From DASZHC01 sp035938215 (lineage in GTDB: Bacteria; Verrucomicrobiota; Verrucomicrobiia; Chthoniobacterales; JAFAMB01): a stretch of DNA of 5,341 nt. Of this stretch, positions 4,649 through 5,341 are shown one piece after another (within the stretch, counting starts at the first letter, position 1; every line of letters starts with the position of its first letter). The notes under the pieces were generated by a model. It was not told the origin of the DNA. It saw only the letters and a list, made by a program, of their open reading frames with translations, and searched no databases. Both the position numbers and the translations under genes were made by a program. The stretch spans positions 1-5,341 of the forward strand of contig DASZHC010000174.1 in assembly GCA_035938215.1 (NCBI GenBank). The letters are read 5' to 3'.

Positions 4649-5341
4649 TCAATTTCCCCGTCCTGATGATGCAACCTCGGGATTAATGTGCACTCGCACC
4701 ACATCGGGGACGGACATTCGCAAGGCTCTTTCCAGGCCGGCCATCATTTCATGAGTTTCGAACAGCGGTGTCGTACCCGGGAACCTCTTCTCCAGCGTCA
4801 CAACCAATCCATCATCCGTTACCAGTACATCCTGGAGCCTTACATTCTTCGCTTCGGGAAGTTTTGATAACGCTTCCTGAACACGCTGCGTCGACGGCGA
4901 GTGGCGCACGGCCGGCCTGGGATCCTCATCGCGTGGCTCGAGATGGACCGTTACCTTGACTATTCCGGGGACCTCACGGGCGATCGCCGCTTCGAGGGAT
5001 TCAGAGTGTCGATGCGCCTCAGAAAGGGAAAGGGTATTGGGTAACTCAAGATCAAGCTCGACGCGTATTTCCCGGCCTACGAGATAAATATTAAGATTGT
5101 GAACTCGCAGGCAGAGACGATCGGCGATGGCGCGCACGATTGCTGCGCGCGGTTCATTCGGCGTGGCCGTCGGTTCGACGTGGACGATTGCTTCGGCGTG
5201 ACCAAGTTCGGCGCTCAATTCTTTTTCGACGGTCTCGGTAAGCTGATGCGCCAACTCCAGCGACGTTCCGCGCGGCGTACCGAGCTTTACTTCGACAAAG
5301 GGTCGATTGCCTACGAAACGCGTGCGCACGGTCACTGAACC
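4649..5341 (-). CDS. Cation diffusion facilitator, cytoplasmic tail with three ZT-dimer-like domains (N-terminus cut)
   Basis: The visible 230 residues appear to be the C-terminal cytoplasmic part of a cation diffusion facilitator, a membrane exporter of divalent metals such as Zn, Co, Fe or Mn in exchange for protons. The frame stays open to the right edge, so the GTG at 5335 is probably an internal valine and not the start. The transmembrane part should lie outside the window. Three similar beta-alpha-beta units follow one another (numbered from that GTG). Unit 1 is about 1-55 (VRTRFVGNRPFVEVKL ... AEAIVHVEP). Unit 2 is 77-134 (RVHNLNIYLVGREIRVELDLE ... VKVTVHLEP). Unit 3 is 164-219 (NVRLQDVLVTDDGLVVTLEKR ... 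VVRVHINPE). Each has the family's EAH/ETH-type helix and a VHxxP end. Most CDF proteins have one such domain. A soluble ZT-dimer protein cannot be excluded. It lies 96 bases upstream of marR on the same strand. Confidence 0.85.
   Translation of the reverse strand, partial: GSVTVRTRFVGNRPFVEVKLGTPRGTSLELAHQLTETVEKELSAELGHAEAIVHVEPTATPNEPRAAIVRAIADRLCLRVHNLNIYLVGREIRVELDLELPNTLSLSEAHRHSESLEAAIAREVPGIVKVTVHLEPRDEDPRPAVRHSPSTQRVQEALSKLPEAKNVRLQDVLVTDDGLVVTLEKRFPGTTPLFETHEMMAGLERALRMSVPDVVRVHINPEVASSGRGN

Noticed and set aside
4649..5335. Complete 228-residue protein starting at GTG 5335
   Set aside because: The frame continues without a stop to the window edge, and the protein begins in the middle of the cytoplasmic domain of a CDF protein, so the GTG is probably internal.

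Overview
The window looks like chromosomal DNA from a moderately GC-rich Gram-negative-type bacterium. Most genes lack a clear Shine-Dalgarno sequence, and one starts with GTG. The run tlyA-nadK-PTS EIIA with overlapping ends, plus a GGCCGG-rich palindrome between genes, makes me favour Verrucomicrobiota or a relative. That is an inference from gene order and style, not a demonstrated assignment. I see no tRNA, rRNA, CRISPR array, insertion sequence or phage gene.

Left edge (1-242, minus): an acyl carrier protein with its phosphopantetheine serine, cut by the window edge. A 90-bp gap separates it from a divergent plus-strand operon. That operon holds tlyA (rRNA 2'-O-methyltransferase, 333-1070), nadK (NAD kinase, 1058-1921) and a stand-alone PTS EIIA domain protein (1918-2379). 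Successive reading frames overlap by 13 and 4 bases, so they are probably co-transcribed and translationally coupled. A 28-codon open frame follows with the same ATGA overlap.

Middle (2380-2511): a convergent intergenic region with a strong bulged hairpin and a partly duplicated core. It may serve as terminator for both sides or be a dispersed palindromic repeat.

Right half (2512-5341): four genes, all minus strand. In transcription order they are the cytoplasmic tail of a cation diffusion facilitator (cut at the right edge, three tandem ZT-dimer-like domains), a MarR-family repressor, an FMN-dependent NADH-azoreductase (azoR) and a YdfG-type short-chain dehydrogenase. The marR-azoR pair resembles known quinone/electrophile-response modules. 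Closely related palindromic motifs lie just upstream of both marR and azoR, which suggests one repressor controlling itself and azoR.

Most of the window is ordinary and well explained. The best leads are the shared MarR operator candidates, the palindromic intergenic element, the triplicated CDF tail and the coupling of an EIIA domain to NAD kinase. I found no convincing new multi-gene system.
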